From contig NC_091661.1 of assembly GCF_042453785.1 (NCBI RefSeq), positions 28,387,501 through 28,451,500 of the forward strand: DNA of 64,000 nucleotides, given 5' to 3'. A model generated the notes under the pieces. That model was not told where the DNA came from. It was given only the letters and a program-made list of their open reading frames with translations, and did no database searches. Origin of the DNA: Malus domestica (lineage: Eukaryota; Streptophyta; Magnoliopsida; Rosales; Rosaceae). The position numbers were made by a program, and so were the translations under genes. This document shows, in pieces, positions 1 through 12,017 of the stretch (its first letter is position 1; each line of letters opens with the position of its first letter).

Positions 1-486
1 GAGGTTGCAATCGATAAGCACGAAATCCGCCTCCTTGTAGTAATTTAAAAGAAGATTTTGAGCTTCTCCAATAACAAACTCAATGTGACAAACGTTGACG
101 CCGAGGACTTTTTCAGACAAGTGTAATTCTTCGTTACTGCGAAGAATGCATACAACTCTGCCGCCAGTTTGCTGAGCAGCGGCAGCTAGGGCTAGGGTTT
201 TGGAGTCGGCAGCTCCAGCGCATGCAACAACCATTAGCTTTGCATTGTTGCCCGCTGCTAGGGCTGAAATGAACTCGATCACATCTGGCTCGTTTGCCTT
301 CTGGCCCTGAATTAAAAACACAAGAAAAAACCGGTTAGAAGTGATCGTATTAAACAGAAAAATCTGACATAAAAGTTCCTAAAACTGTAGAAAAAAAGAG
401 TTTGGAAAATAATGTAAAAGAAGACTCACCATTTTGAGGGTTTTGAGGTAGGCTTTTGTGGCATTCTCAGCAGACCAGCGAGCCAT
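1..486 (-). CDS. DUF1442 family protein (partial, N-terminal part)
   Basis: The N-terminal 121 residues of a DUF1442 protein, a plant family with a methyltransferase-like (Rossmann) fold and no established reaction. Exon 1 is 430-486 and encodes 19 residues beginning MARWSAENATKAYL. Exon 2 is 1-306 and runs off the left edge. The intron 307-429 has GT-AG ends in phase 0. Seen in exon 2: a hydrophobic strand (KLMVVACAGAADSK) followed by an alanine-rich helix, then GGRVVCILRSNEE and a DFVLIDC strand, which resemble the cofactor-binding half of a Rossmann fold. The start is the first ATG behind a short leader with a TATA box about 110 bp upstream. The 3' part is outside the window, so integrity cannot be judged. 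Family assignment is strong; function is unknown. Confidence 0.88.
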
Positions 487-593
487 GTTGCCCTTTGTAT
501 GTGTAGTTATGAGTAAAGCTCTAGATCTTCTTTTCTCTCAAATCCCAACGTTTTAGCTTCAAGTTTGCTGGGGATAAAATATGGAAGGCTGAC

Positions 594-602
594 ATATATA
601 TA
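594..602 (-). promoter_or_regulatory. TATA box of the DUF1442 gene
   Basis: TATATATAT read on the minus strand, about 108 bp upstream of the DUF1442 start codon. This gives a likely transcription start near 565-570 and a leader of about 80 nt. Spacing is typical for a plant core promoter; there is no experimental support. Confidence 0.5.
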
Positions 603-3400
603 GGGGGCACAGTGGCAATCCAACTGGCCATGTTTGAAAATGTTTATATCAAAAATTAACAAGTTCCAACTAGGAAAGTAGGATTATATAATTATTGTCC
701 TTTTAGTACTAGTTTGTCTGGAAAAACGATGGGCTAAACCGTGTTAGTTAAACCGTGTGTTAATATATATGAGAGTGCTTATAACTTCACTGTAAGAGCT
801 TGACTCTCATCGTTTTGTATAAACTTTATAAAAATTGTAGAATTTTCGAAATAAACTGTCAAATTTTCCTCTTGGTTAATAAATTGAAAGAGAAAAGAAA
901 ACTAATATTGACTAAAAAAGGGTTCTATTATTGACGGGAAAAAAAGGAAATTATGAACAAGATATGAATAGGATTTTCCTCTTGGCTAATCTTCCCGTTG
1001 AAATATATAGAGCTTGCTTAGTTAGTTAATGACTAATTAGATGAGTTTCCAGGAGGCAGCTCATTAACGTTCAAGCAAACATCGTATATTTATTTTTTAT
1101 ATATAGGAAGTGTATTTTAATATTTGATGGCAAATATAAAATTAAACTTGCACGATGCCAATTATTTGGCTCCAAATAATCATTGATTAGCTGTAATGCC
1201 TTATATTGTAGAGACAACATAAGTTGAATATTACATAATACATATACTAGGAGAGCCCCCATGTTATCCGAGGCAAAAAACCAACAAACTTGGCAGTCCT
1301 CTATTTGCAAATTAAACTTTATATATTTTAGGGTTAAGCTCATATGAACTTCCCAATCTTTAGAGGTAAGTTCAAGTTGGTCACAATTTTTTTAAAACAT
1401 TTTATATAACTACCTAGCATTTTAAAAATTAGTCATTCTTTAGGTTATTAGCGTTTAACTTGGCTAAAATGGGTCTATTTGAGGATTCAGAACTCTAAAA
1501 TGATGTGTTAGTGAAAATTAATTAGTTTCAATACATACCATCGCCTGACATTACTGACATCGTCAATTAACGACAGTGACGTAATTAACTTGACCCCGGG
1601 GACCTAACAAGTGTTTATTTTTGTAAACGTTAGGTAGTTATTTGGAATGTTTTAAAAGGTTGACACAATTTTGAATCACCTCTAAAAGTTTGATAGTTAT
1701 TCGTACTTAACTCTATAATTTAATTAACATGTTTTAGCAACATACACACTACACAAAACACATGCAGTCCTCTTGCGTACAACCTACTTAATTTATGCAT
1801 ATCACTTGATTTTCTATGGTATTAGAAGCTGTTTGAAAATGAATTTTCTAAACTTGATATTAACACATAGAATCCCTATAAACAACTATGTGGTTAATTA
1901 ATCATAATTAAATATAGTGCAAGAGGTCTCGTCCTTGCCTGCAGAAATGACAACACAGATCTGGATCCGATCAAGTTGTTTCCCTAACAAGCACATCATA
2001 ACAGAGCAACACAATACATAAAGTCTCGTTGTCCATCTCTTGCAGTGTAAGTCTGTAAGATGCTCCATCCTCTGTCCAGTCCTGCTAGAGTGATCAGACG
2101 ACAGAGAGACGATGAATGTATGAATGCGTTCGTGTGGTCGAACCAATTTGACCTAATATTTTAACTGTTGTCGTTGTTAATTATAATATGAGTGGATGAT
2201 ATCATGAATGGACGATATAGTTAATATGTCTTAATCCTAGAAATATTAATACAAAACGAATATATATAGTTATAACTTGATTAGTAGAATAACAACATCA
2301 TGTAACGGTGTATCTGAAACACCGACAAGTCTCTCTCGAGCTCGTGAAGAACACATTATGGAGCATAGGATGGGAGTACTGATCAGACAGTGATGGAAAA
2401 TGGGGGAAGCATGATGGAAACAACGTGTGGGCCGAAGATTTTTTGGTTGGAGGTTGAGCAAGCTTGTAAGGGGACATTTATGTGCAACGGTACCCTTCAA
2501 AGTTGTACCATGTCTTCTTCCTTGTCTTTGTCTCTTTGCCTTGCAATCTTAGAAGTTCGAAACATGAGAAGAAAAAAAAAATTTCCAAGAACATGCTACG
2601 CGTATAATTTTTTTTTCCGTTAATCTAGGTGAACACTCTCAAAACATAAACTATCAGAAAAGTACAGACTAGACGGTTCATAACAATTCTCAAAATATCA
2701 TCCTACAAAAGATTACCAATCCAAACAGGAAGTTCTTCAAGAAAACAAAAATCCATATCAAGATTGTAGCTCCAATACACGTATAATGTTCAGTGTGCAT
2801 GCCATACATGTATCCAACAAGTCTAAGGGACTCTGGAGTATGGATGGATCTTCTATGCCCATACAATGTTTTTCTCTTGTATGTTCATGTACAAGGAGTA
2901 TGCATGCATATGGATTTCGGTTGCATATCTGTGCGCCTTTTACTTTGGATAGACAGATCGATGCACGACGTAACAGAACAAGTGCCGGTTTTGTACTTAA
3001 GAATTCACGGAATTATCATTATGATACCATGTTAGACAACTATCAGACTCCAAAAGCTTAACAGTCAAAATCTTAAAACTATTAACAAATGAGCCAACAA
3101 TGCATATCAAACTAACATGTATAATGTATGACGTGTGATTTTATAGTGTTATTTTACTAGTAAATAGCAAGGTAGTAACCATGAATTGTTTGTAGAGAAT
3201 CATTTCCATCGACAATTATTTGTAGTCTCCATAAAAGCATCTCTTCTTTATTTCTTTGAAGGCATCTCTAAAATCTCTTAAGATTTGAAGCCCACCAGAA
3301 CTTCTGTTTAGATGCTTTAAGCCCAGCTCCACTTACATGGCTTAACTAAATCGAGCCCAACGTACTATTTCCGGGCCTATTCCCAATGGACTACATACGG
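603..3400. other. Intergenic region between DUF1442 and HIR genes
   Basis: AT-rich DNA between two divergently transcribed genes. It holds one inverted-repeat element (1331-1715). No open frame longer than about 90 codons shows splice context or family similarity. The last 200 bp before the HIR TATA box contain several AGCCCA/GGGCC-type motifs (for example around 3352-3440) of the kind found in promoters of constitutively expressed plant genes. Confidence 0.5.
1331..1715. repeat. MITE-like inverted-repeat element
   Basis: The left arm (about 1331-1430) and right arm (about 1625-1715) are imperfect inverted copies. Both contain the motifs TTTAGAGGT, CACAATTTT, TTTTAAAACATT and AACTACCTA in mirrored order. 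The centre has no coding potential. The size (about 385 bp) and structure fit a decayed non-autonomous DNA transposon; no clean target duplication was found. Confidence 0.55.
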
Positions 3401-3473
3401 ATAAGATTGCTATCCAAAAGCCCAATCACAAAAAGCCCAATCGTCCAAAAGTCGGTCTCTTCTCCCCGTAGCG

Positions 3474-3482
3474 TATAAATAG
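3474..3482 (+). promoter_or_regulatory. TATA box of the HIR gene
   Basis: TATAAATAG, a near-consensus plant TATA box, 101 bp upstream of the HIR start codon. It predicts transcription from about 3505-3515. Several AGCCCA motifs lie just upstream at 3350-3440. Confidence 0.7.
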
Positions 3483-3582
3483 TTCTCGGCGATCATCGTC
3501 CGTCGTCAGCCCCCGCTCGCATTTCCACGGTTCCCAAATTTCGCCCCAAAAGCCTGCAAGAGTCGAGTCCAATCCAATCCAG

Positions 3583-5469
3583 ATGAGCAATTCGTGCTGC
3601 TGCTGCTGCACCTGGATAGACCAAGCGAGGGTAGGCATCTTGGAGAGGTGGGGCCGGTTCGAGAGGCTCGCCGAACCCGGTTTCCACCTCCTGAACCCGT
3701 TGGCCGGTCAATGGGTCGCCGGCATCCTCTCCACCAGGATCGCCTCCCTCGACGTCCGCATCGAGACCAAAACCAAGGTAATTTTATCATCTCTGCTCGA
3801 AATTCGTACTGCAAAAGCAAGAATTTGGAGTAAATTGTGAATTTTTTTTGGTGTTTGAATTGAAATTTTTTTTGTGTAATTTTGGGCAGGATAATGTGTT
3901 CGTGCAATTGGTGTGCTCGATACAATACAGGGTAGTGAGAGAGAACGCCGATGATGCGTTTTATGAGCTGCAAAACCCCAAAGAGCAGATTCAAGCTTAT
4001 GTATTTGATGGTAATTTTACTATATTGGTTAATTGGGGTTTCAATTGTTACGCTAGTAATTGAATTGAATTGAATTGAATTGGTGTGCGTAGTGGTTAGA
4101 GCTCTGGTGCCGAGAATGACGTTGGACGAGCTCTTTGAGCAGAAGGGTGAGGTTGCGAAAGCAGTGTTGGAGGAACTTGAGAAGGTAAAATTTAAAATGA
4201 TGAGATGAAGTGTTTACTGTACTCGTGATCGTTTTGGGTGGAATGCATGATTGTTACTATTTTATCGTATCAATGCTTTGAATTGAATGAGTTTGAGTTC
4301 AATTGGATTGTTGTGATTGCTTCTCACCCGTTTGTTTCGAGCAAATTTTGTTCTTTATTGTTATGTTTCGTTCTCTCATAAACTTGTTATGCAAGAAATG
4401 TTTTGTTTTACATGATTTCTTACGTTGTATGCTGAAATTTCTGATCAGGTTATGAGAGAATATGGATACAGCATAGAGCACATACTGATGGTTGACATTA
4501 TACCTGATGCCTCTGTCCGCAAGGCAATGAACGAAATCAATGCAGGTCATTGTCTTTGATTTTTCTTTCCCTGATTTTACTCATGGACATAGTTTCTGCT
4601 TGTATGTGTGGTAGGGTGACACATGTTTTGGGAGTTAGTATATTGTAGGACTGGAAGTTTTGGTTAGCCCTGGGTTTTGAGAACAAACATTTGGAATGGT
4701 TATGTGCTATGGTTTACTCAGTTGCGTCTCTTCGATTTTTGTACAGAAGTGTGATACTCGTGACATTCTGACAAGATATTCTTATAACATATCTGGCCTC
4801 ATAATGTTTGGATTCTGCTGTTTATGTTTAAGCTGTAATTACATCTGAATTTGCTTCATGAAATTACTTTATATGTTGGAGCGAGCAAACGTTGCTTTTC
4901 TTAACTTTTGGAACATTATTCACCCAGACTCAAAAGTCATCGTAGAAGCTCAACTTATTTGTTATATGTTCTTGGTTAGCTCAAAATGTTGAATTGTGCA
5001 CACTGGTCGGTGATTTGCAGTTTTAATATATGTTAATGGCTTGTAATTAAAGGCTCATTCTTGTTTATATACTGAAAAATGGAGCATCTGTACTGCAGCT
5101 CAAAGGCTCCAGCTTGCCAACGTATACAAAGGAGAAGCAGAGAAGGTGCTTCAAGTGAAAAGAGCAGAAGCTGAAGCCGAGGCCAAGTACCTTGGTGGAG
5201 TTGGTGTTGCCAGGCAGAGGCAGGCAATCACCGATGGATTAAGAGAGAACATCTTGAATTTCTCAGGCAAGGTGGAAGGCACCTCGTCAAAGGAGGTGAT
5301 GGATATGATTATGATCACTCAGTACTTTGACACGATGAAAGACCTTGGGAACTCATCGAAAAACACGACAGTTTTTCTACCGCATGGTCCGGGTCACATT
5401 CGGGACATCGGTGATCAAATACGCAACGGACTAATGGAGGCATCTAGTGCTCAGCTAAATGCCGAGTAA
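3583..5469 (+). CDS. HIR3: Hypersensitive-induced reaction protein (SPFH/band 7)
   Basis: Five exons (3583-3777, 3890-4010, 4093-4184, 4449-4545, 5099-5469) join in frame to 291 residues, the usual HIR length, with GT-AG introns. HIR proteins form membrane-microdomain oligomers, and in Arabidopsis and cereals they take part in immune cell-death signalling. The band-7/SPFH domain covers about residues 10-160 ([45 protein letters not shown]), followed by an alanine/glutamate-rich coiled coil ([20 protein letters not shown]) and the conserved [16 protein letters not shown] tail. The sequence matches the Arabidopsis HIR3 type ([21 protein letters not shown]) better than the others; this is a recollection. 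Oddity: the N terminus is MSNSCCCCC, whereas the family norm is MGN, so the myristoylated glycine is absent. No other upstream ATG is in frame close by. Confidence 0.95.
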
Positions 5470-6487
5470 ATATGACCTTTTGGACACCAACGGGTTAAGG
5501 TTGTTACATAAGACAGTTTATAACTTTACGTAATCCGATCGGATTCGTTTAATTTTGTTTGCATTTCTTTTGGAATGAAGATCATGGTGTTCTTACACCA
5601 TGACGATGATGTGAATATATGAAGAAATCATAATGCAGCCCAATATATGTACAGCTCTAAATGAAGTATTTATTTTGTTCTAAATTGTTGAGTTCCGGCA
5701 CGTTTTATATCCTGTATCGTGAGTTAACAAAGTGGGCTTCACCTGTTTAAACTAAGGCCCATGGAACAAGAGTCCATTGTATTCTGGACTAGTTCATTTG
5801 ATTGGGTTGGGCCTCAGGTAGCACAGAAAGGCCCAAATAGAATATTTGTCATGAATTGTTTTTTTTTTTGTAGATATATATGATAAATTATTTAGTGTGA
5901 TTCTCAATTGTCACGTGGCGTTGCGGCGTTATGAATCCATGTGTTATAATATGTTGGACAATATTGATAAATTATGGGCCAATATTGTACTTACAATGCT
6001 TGTAATTGCATGAATCGATTGGTAGCATTACCTAACAACGTGACGATTTTCCTGAAGCTCTCGTGACGTAGGAGCACAGAGGTGGCATAATTATCTTTTG
6101 TTCATCTTCAGGACTATGCTTGTGCCATGTCGATGATATATAGCACAAAATTCAAAGATGGAATTGTGTAGGACAAATGGGTGGCATACTAGCAATCCAA
6201 TACGACCGCCCTAGTCTAGCTTGTAGACCTAACTCGACCTAAAACATTTATTCGGCTCCACACAAATGTTGTGTCGTAGGCAGGCCATAACCAAAGAAAA
6301 AGTAAACCTAAAGTTTATTACTTAATCAACCTACTAATTATAAAAGCGAATATTTTTTTATTACCACCATAATTCATGTTGATATTCACCGTCAATTTAT
6401 CATTATTAAATACGTTTAAATTTCGAGATTTATGTATCAGATATACTCAATTCTCAAAACTTAAATTCATCGAATGGTGAGACAGCG

Positions 6488-6780
6488 TGTAACAACCCAC
6501 ATCGTCCAAATGAATGGATCACATAAGCCTTATATGTATATTCTCATCTTACCTAGCATTAGGTATTTTGGGAGCTCACTGGTTTCGGGTTCCATCGGAA
6601 CTCCGAAGTTAAGCGAGTTCGCGCGAGGGCAATCGCATGATGGGTGATCCACTGAGAAGTTCTCGTCTGAGTTCCCATAAACAAAACCGTGAGGGCGTGG
6701 TCGAGGCCCAAAACGGACAATATCATGCTATGGTATAGTCAAATTCAGGATGTGGTGGGGACCCGGATTGAGATGTGACA
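6488..6780 (+). mobile_element. Cassandra-like TRIM solo LTR with 5S-rRNA-like core
   Basis: Starts TGTAACAACCCACATCG and ends ATGTGACA (293 bp), the terminal signature of Cassandra-type LTRs and the same as the array at 52662-53648. The core 6570-6675 resembles plant 5S rRNA: GGAACTCCGAAGTTAAGCGAG, then GATGGGTGA and CTGAGAAGTTCTCGT, matching the internal Pol III promoter half. No second LTR, primer-binding site or internal domain follows, so this is a solo LTR left by recombination. The flanks CAGCG and CAGAA share three bases, so a target duplication is only suggested. Confidence 0.8.
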
Positions 6781-7299
6781 CAGAAAGTGATAAACAATAC
6801 CATTATTTGAAGACGGTGAGCAAGAATACATCCATTATAAAAAGCGTTAGGGTTAAACGTGGAGCAATTAGTAAAACCCTTTTGCCCAAAAAATAAAGTA
6901 GAATAATACGTTTAGGTGGCCAACTTTGAGTGGTACAGAGATGTAATCATAAAATTATAGGGAATATTTAGAGGGGGATTTTTTGTAATGATAATGTATG
7001 ATGACTATCAGGGTGAGATTAGATAATTGGAGATTTTGATTTGACGGGAGTGCACTTAATTAATTTGTTTTCTTCTTTTTTTTTGGTATTTACTGAATGA
7101 CAAGAAATTATAATGACTAAGAGGTGAGATGGATTTTTCAACCTTTTAGGGCTCAACAGGTGGAGTCATTATTCAGTATGCTCGGAATATAATTATGTGG
7201 CTTTATTATTTCATTTTTCTCAAGTTATAACTTATAACACATGAATTATTACTTAGTAATGCAATTCAGTTTTATTCTTTTTCATTTGTAAATGAGATG

Positions 7300-7400
7300 T
7301 TTTAGGTTCGATTTTCGTTAAAGGCGAATTTGAACCACATTATTACTAGCTCATTATGAGACTAAACTCACCCCATCTCTCTTAGTGCAGCAGATGATTT
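7300..7400. repeat. Dispersed repeat fragment, possibly SINE-derived
   Basis: Contains GAATTTGAACCACATT followed by TAGCTCATTATGAG. A close relative with the same blocks lies at 52603-52646, just left of the Cassandra array. The GGTTCGATTTTCG at 7307-7319 resembles a tRNA B box, which suggests a SINE remnant; this is weakly supported. Confidence 0.35.
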
Positions 7401-9427
7401 TTTTTATTAATACACTATAAAGTGAGACAAATTAACAGTATCGTTTACGTTTACCTTACCAAATCAACTTGTGTTTTCAGTACGCATAAAAATCTCTCAA
7501 AAGAAGCGAGAATCTTAGTTTTATTAATTGGGAAGTAAAAAGTGACCAATGTCAAAGAGATACAGAGCTAGTTCTTGGTGTGATTTATATTTTATTTGAT
7601 GTTGGTTTGAACACTAAGTTGTGTTTAGGTTTTGGTTTTTCAAACAAGAAAGAAGAAAAAAAAAAAAAGCTTTCATTAAAATTCTTTTTCCAATTTAGCC
7701 ACTTGGTAGGAAAAACCTACATGGAGAGATGCCATTGTAACAAAGTCAAATGAAAAATTGCACAAATTAACAATTTTCATTTTTGAGTGCTAGGATCAGT
7801 TGTTCACCGACACGCGAGTGATTGTGAGTTGTTAATGTATGAGATTTGGTTTGCACGCATCAACGATTCACAATCACATGATACCCGTCTTGCTACGCAC
7901 CAACGATTCATAGGCTCAAAGTCACCTGAAGGTAAGGTACCGTTTGGCGTTTTTTCTCTTCAATCGGCTACTCTAATAAAGTGTATAGGTAAGTCATTAC
8001 AATCAAAACTCAAGGACCACAACTTTTAGGTGTGGGGTTAGTGGTTAGAGATACTAAAACTTTGTGAAAAGAAATTGATTTGAGTACTATCTTTGTCATT
8101 ATAACACATCATACATGTGGTTGAAGTTCATGTGAATGAAATCATAGAAAGACAGACACTTTAGAATACAAAAAAATAGCCTTATTAATTGAATTGCCCC
8201 TTGTAATTGCTATTTAATCTCAATTTATGTTTGAAATTAGTTTTGTCTCCTGCCATTTTCAACTCTTTTAGTCTCATTTCACCTTATTTCATTAAAGAAA
8301 CGCTAAATTCTAACCTAGTAAATCATTAAATTTCTTTTTCTTTCGTCGTGAATTCTAATTTGTTTCGCCAAGAAGATAAGTTGATTGAACTAAAGAGTAC
8401 GATGGATGCAACACAAAGAGGTGTGTAAAAAGTGAAATATTCAAAACACCCTTGCATTTAACGTTTCTTCAGCAAAATGAGGTGAATTAAGATCAAAAGA
8501 GTTGAAAATGACAGTTATATGGACAATTCAATTAATAAAAATAAAAAATAAAAATAAACACCAAAGCAGGTGGTACAGATAATTCAATTCCCTACCCCAC
8601 CATCAAATACCCAATTTAACCTTTACTTTTACCAAGCATGTGCAAAAGAGTAGTTGGATTAAAAAATGATGTATTTCTGCATAAATCCATATCTAATCAG
8701 TAATTATATATTATCATTCATGACCAGTTTTTCACTTTTCTGTGTGGAACTTTCTCAATTATTGATGGAACAGCAGTATGGAATACAAAGAAATAAAGTT
8801 TCCATTTTCCCTCATAAAACCAAAGTCACCAAAAAATAAAATGGGCCACAAGCAATAAATACCTACCAAAATTCATTTCATATCATATCAATTTTACGTA
8901 ATTTTTCTCGAGTACTTACATTCATTTAGTTTCGACACATTTAATCATCTAACTACTTAAATTGAGTGATCAAGGAATGGTCAAATGCATATCGACTCTA
9001 AATGTCTGCAGGTACTCACGAAAAATGGTGGACATGGGGTTTCAAAATTCAAACACAAACAAGAAAAAAAAGAGGGAGGGGAGAGATGATATAAAGGGAA
9101 GAAAGCTTAATTATGGAGGAGCATTTGAAAGTGTGAAGATTCTTGTAGAAAAGAGTGTTGTCCTATACTAATCATCATATCTACTTTCCCTTTAACAAGG
9201 ACTTGAGTGGAGAGTGAACAAATGAATTCATTCCTCCTATCCATACAGGGGTTTTCCCTTCCTTTCCCTCCTGGTTGGTGAGCAGTCAGTATTTGCCTCC
9301 CTTTGCCGACAGCGACCTCTGTGCCTTCACCAAATTCAGTAGCAAATGAAATCAGAGGTAGAAAGAGAGTAACAACATTTTACTCCCCCCACTAACTACA
9401 CTTAATTAAAAAGGGTTTTTTTTTTTT

Positions 9428-10820
9428 GAGTAAACTGTCATTTCACCCCCTAAACTATCACGTGAGTTTCAATTTCCTCCCTGAACTATTTTTTCAGCCA
9501 ATTGACCCCCTAAACTATGTTAAAGTGGCCAATTAACCCCCTACCGTTAAGTATCTTTAACTCCATCCAATTTTCTGTTAGAAAGTGTCATGTGCTTGGC
9601 ACATGACCACCTTTTTACATTTTATGTCTAAATCTTTACAAAGAAAACATATAAAACAAATATAAAAAAAAAAACATACAAACCCTAAACTTAATCATTC
9701 AAAATAATAGAAAAAATAAGGCTTTTTATATTAACACCCCATAAAATGTTGAATGCACCCATATTAAAATTTAATATTAAATGACTTATTTACTCTACTA
9801 TGCAATGACAATTTTGACCTTATTAGGTTTTAAAAAAAAAATTATAAATACACCCCAAATCACTTTTAGCGTATTATTTATCTTCTCAACTATCAAAACC
9901 CTCTCATCCTCCATTGTTGAACAAAACCCTAATCAATGAAACTACAAACATGTTGATTGAGAAAAATTGTTTTTGACGAATGAAACACGAAATTGATGTT
10001 TCTGAAGCTTCACATGAGGTAAGACTTCACATTTTTCATTGTTTTAGTGATTTCGATGACATCGATAATTATTTAATCTTGCGTTTGCTGCATTATTTAA
10101 ACTTATATATTCATATTCATATTCATATTCATCTTTTAGGGTTCATATTGAAAAATAATGCAGCAAACGCAAGATTAAATAATTATCGATGTCATCGAAA
10201 TCACTAAAACAATGAAAAATGTGAAGTCTTACCTCATGTGAAGCTTCAGAAACATCGATTTCATGTTTCATTCATCAAAAACAATTTTTCTCAATCAACA
10301 TGTTTGTAGTTTCATTGGTTAGGATTTTGTTCAACAATGGAGGATGAGAGGGTTTTGATAGTTGAGAAGATAAATAATATGCTAAAAGTGATTTGGGATG
10401 TATTTATAATTTTTTTTAAACCTAATAAGGTCAAAATTGTCATTGCATAATGGAGTAAATAAGTCATTTAATATTAAATTTTAATATGAGGTGCATTCAA
10501 CATTTTGTGGGGTGTTAATATAAAAAGCCTTACCTTTTCTATTATTTTGAATGATTAAGTTTAGGGTTTGTATGTTTTTTTTTTAATATTTATTTTATAT
10601 GTTTTCTTTGTAAAGATTTAGACATAAAATGTAAAAAGGTGGTCATGTGCCAAGCACATGACACTTTCTAACAGAAAATTGGATGGAGTTAAAGATATTT
10701 AACGGTAGGGGTTAATTGGCCACTTTAATATAGTTGAGGGGGTCAATTGGCTGAAAAAATAGTTCAGGGGGGAAATTGAAACTCACGTGATAGTTTAGGG
10801 GGTTAAATGACAGTTTACTT
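9428..10820. mobile_element. Giant hairpin (long-TIR) transposon, copy A
   Basis: A 1393-bp near-perfect palindrome. The left arm 9428-10098 starts GAGTAAACTGTCATTT. The right arm 10153-10820 is its inverted copy and ends AAATGACAGTTTACTT. The loop (about 54 bp) carries four TATTCA units. Copy B at 54966-56343 is almost identical. The flanks are T tracts on both sides, so the target duplication cannot be read unambiguously here, but copy B shows 10 bp, as in Mutator-like elements. No transposase is present. A 75-codon open frame (9980-10207) crosses the axis; it contains an exon-donor-like GAG|GTAAGA, so a captured host fragment is possible. Subterminal CCCCCTAAACTAT motifs recur. Confidence 0.85.
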
Positions 10821-10835
10821 TTTTTTTTTATCAAA

Positions 10836-11173
10836 ATGGTCTTTGAGATTAACATAATACTTCTTAATTTGGTTCCTGAGATTTAAAATCAGTAGAACTT
10901 GTTCTTGAGTTCGTACACCGTCAATCATTTTGGTCATTCCGTGAAAAATCTTCATTAAATAAAGAGAAAATGACAAAAATACCATCAGATTTTGTTGAAT
11001 CATTTTGGTCTATTTTATTAAATTGAGGGTATTTTTATCATTTTTTCTTGTTTAAAGGAGATTTTTTACGGAATGACCAAAATGATTGACAGTGGACAAA
11101 CTGAATGACCAGTTATACCGATTTTAAATCTCGGGGACCAAAATGAGAAGTTATGTCAATCCCCAAGACCATT
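10836..11173. repeat. MITE with inverted arms, adjacent to hairpin copy A
   Basis: The left arm (AATGGTCTTTGAGATT... GAGATTTAAAATC) is mirrored by the right arm (GATTTTAAATCTCGGGGACC... CCCCAAGACCATT). It lies 15 bp from copy A. A related element is at 34590-34901 and shares GAGATTTAAAATCG(A). About 338 bp, no coding capacity. Confidence 0.65.
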
Positions 11174-11763
11174 CTGGCTAAAAATGCCATTAAAAAGTGA
11201 GAACTTTCATTGATCGCGAGAGAAGTTCGATACAACTGTTTGACTAGGCAATTCTCACACCTAACAGAAATTCATGCTTTTGTGAGAGGTTACATGCAGA
11301 TGACATAATCAGGCACATCTACCCAAGTTTTGTTCTTCATTCACATACCCACTTGGTATTTTCACAGTTTACTGCTCAGTCAAGTTACTAGTACTACATT
11401 GGGTTTCTACTGCTCAGTCAAGTTACTACATTGGGTTTCTACTTTCTAGGGCAAGAGGATGTTATGATTGGCATGGTTCATTCTAAACTCAACAAAGTAC
11501 GATTTGAAGGTGCACCAGAAAGTGTGATAATTCTCCAAAACATGGAAGTTGGAACACTAAGACACTAAATCTATGGCCAACTCAACTAATGACTTCATAT
11601 GCCACTTTGGCCTGTGTTTTTCTGTTTCTTGGTCCCATTTTTCATACTGTATCATTCTTGCAACAATACTTACGGGAAAATGAGAATTAAATTTGAATGT
11701 ATCACCTGCTCAAGCCACGAACCGAGTTTCCTCAAGAATCATATAATACAGTGAATAACACGT

Positions 11764-12017
11764 ACATGTTCTCCCATCTTAAAGCAATCGCGACAAGGCT
11801 AAGGTCTTTCTAGCCAGTTAAACCACTAATGAAATCCATTGATGCGTGACACACAACCCGTTTTAGTTCTCAACCTGCACAAAAAGGACCACATACATGT
11901 TCTCCCATCTTAAAGCGATCGCCACAAGGCTAAGGTCTTTCTAGCCAGTTAGACCACTAATGAAATCCATTGACGCGTGACCTACAAAACCCGTTTTAGT
12001 TCTCAGCCTGCACAAAG
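11764..12017. repeat. Two-copy 131-bp tandem duplication
   Basis: The block beginning ACATGTTCTCCCATCTTAAA at 11764 recurs at 11895 (period 131 bp) with few mismatches, through TTAGTTCTCA(A/G)CCTGCACA. A shorter direct repeat (CTGCTCAGTCAAGTTACTA... TTGGGTTTCTAC) lies at about 11391-11447. Function unknown; probably recent local duplication. Confidence 0.75.

Larger units (their letters stand above)
5530..9427. other. Intergenic repeat-bearing DNA
   Basis: No gene recognised. The stretch holds a Cassandra-like solo LTR (6488-6780), a dispersed repeat near 7300-7400 that recurs at about 52600, and long AT-rich tracts. Short open frames at 7787-8029 and 8962-9171 lack similarity, splice context or biased codon use. 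Confidence 0.5.
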
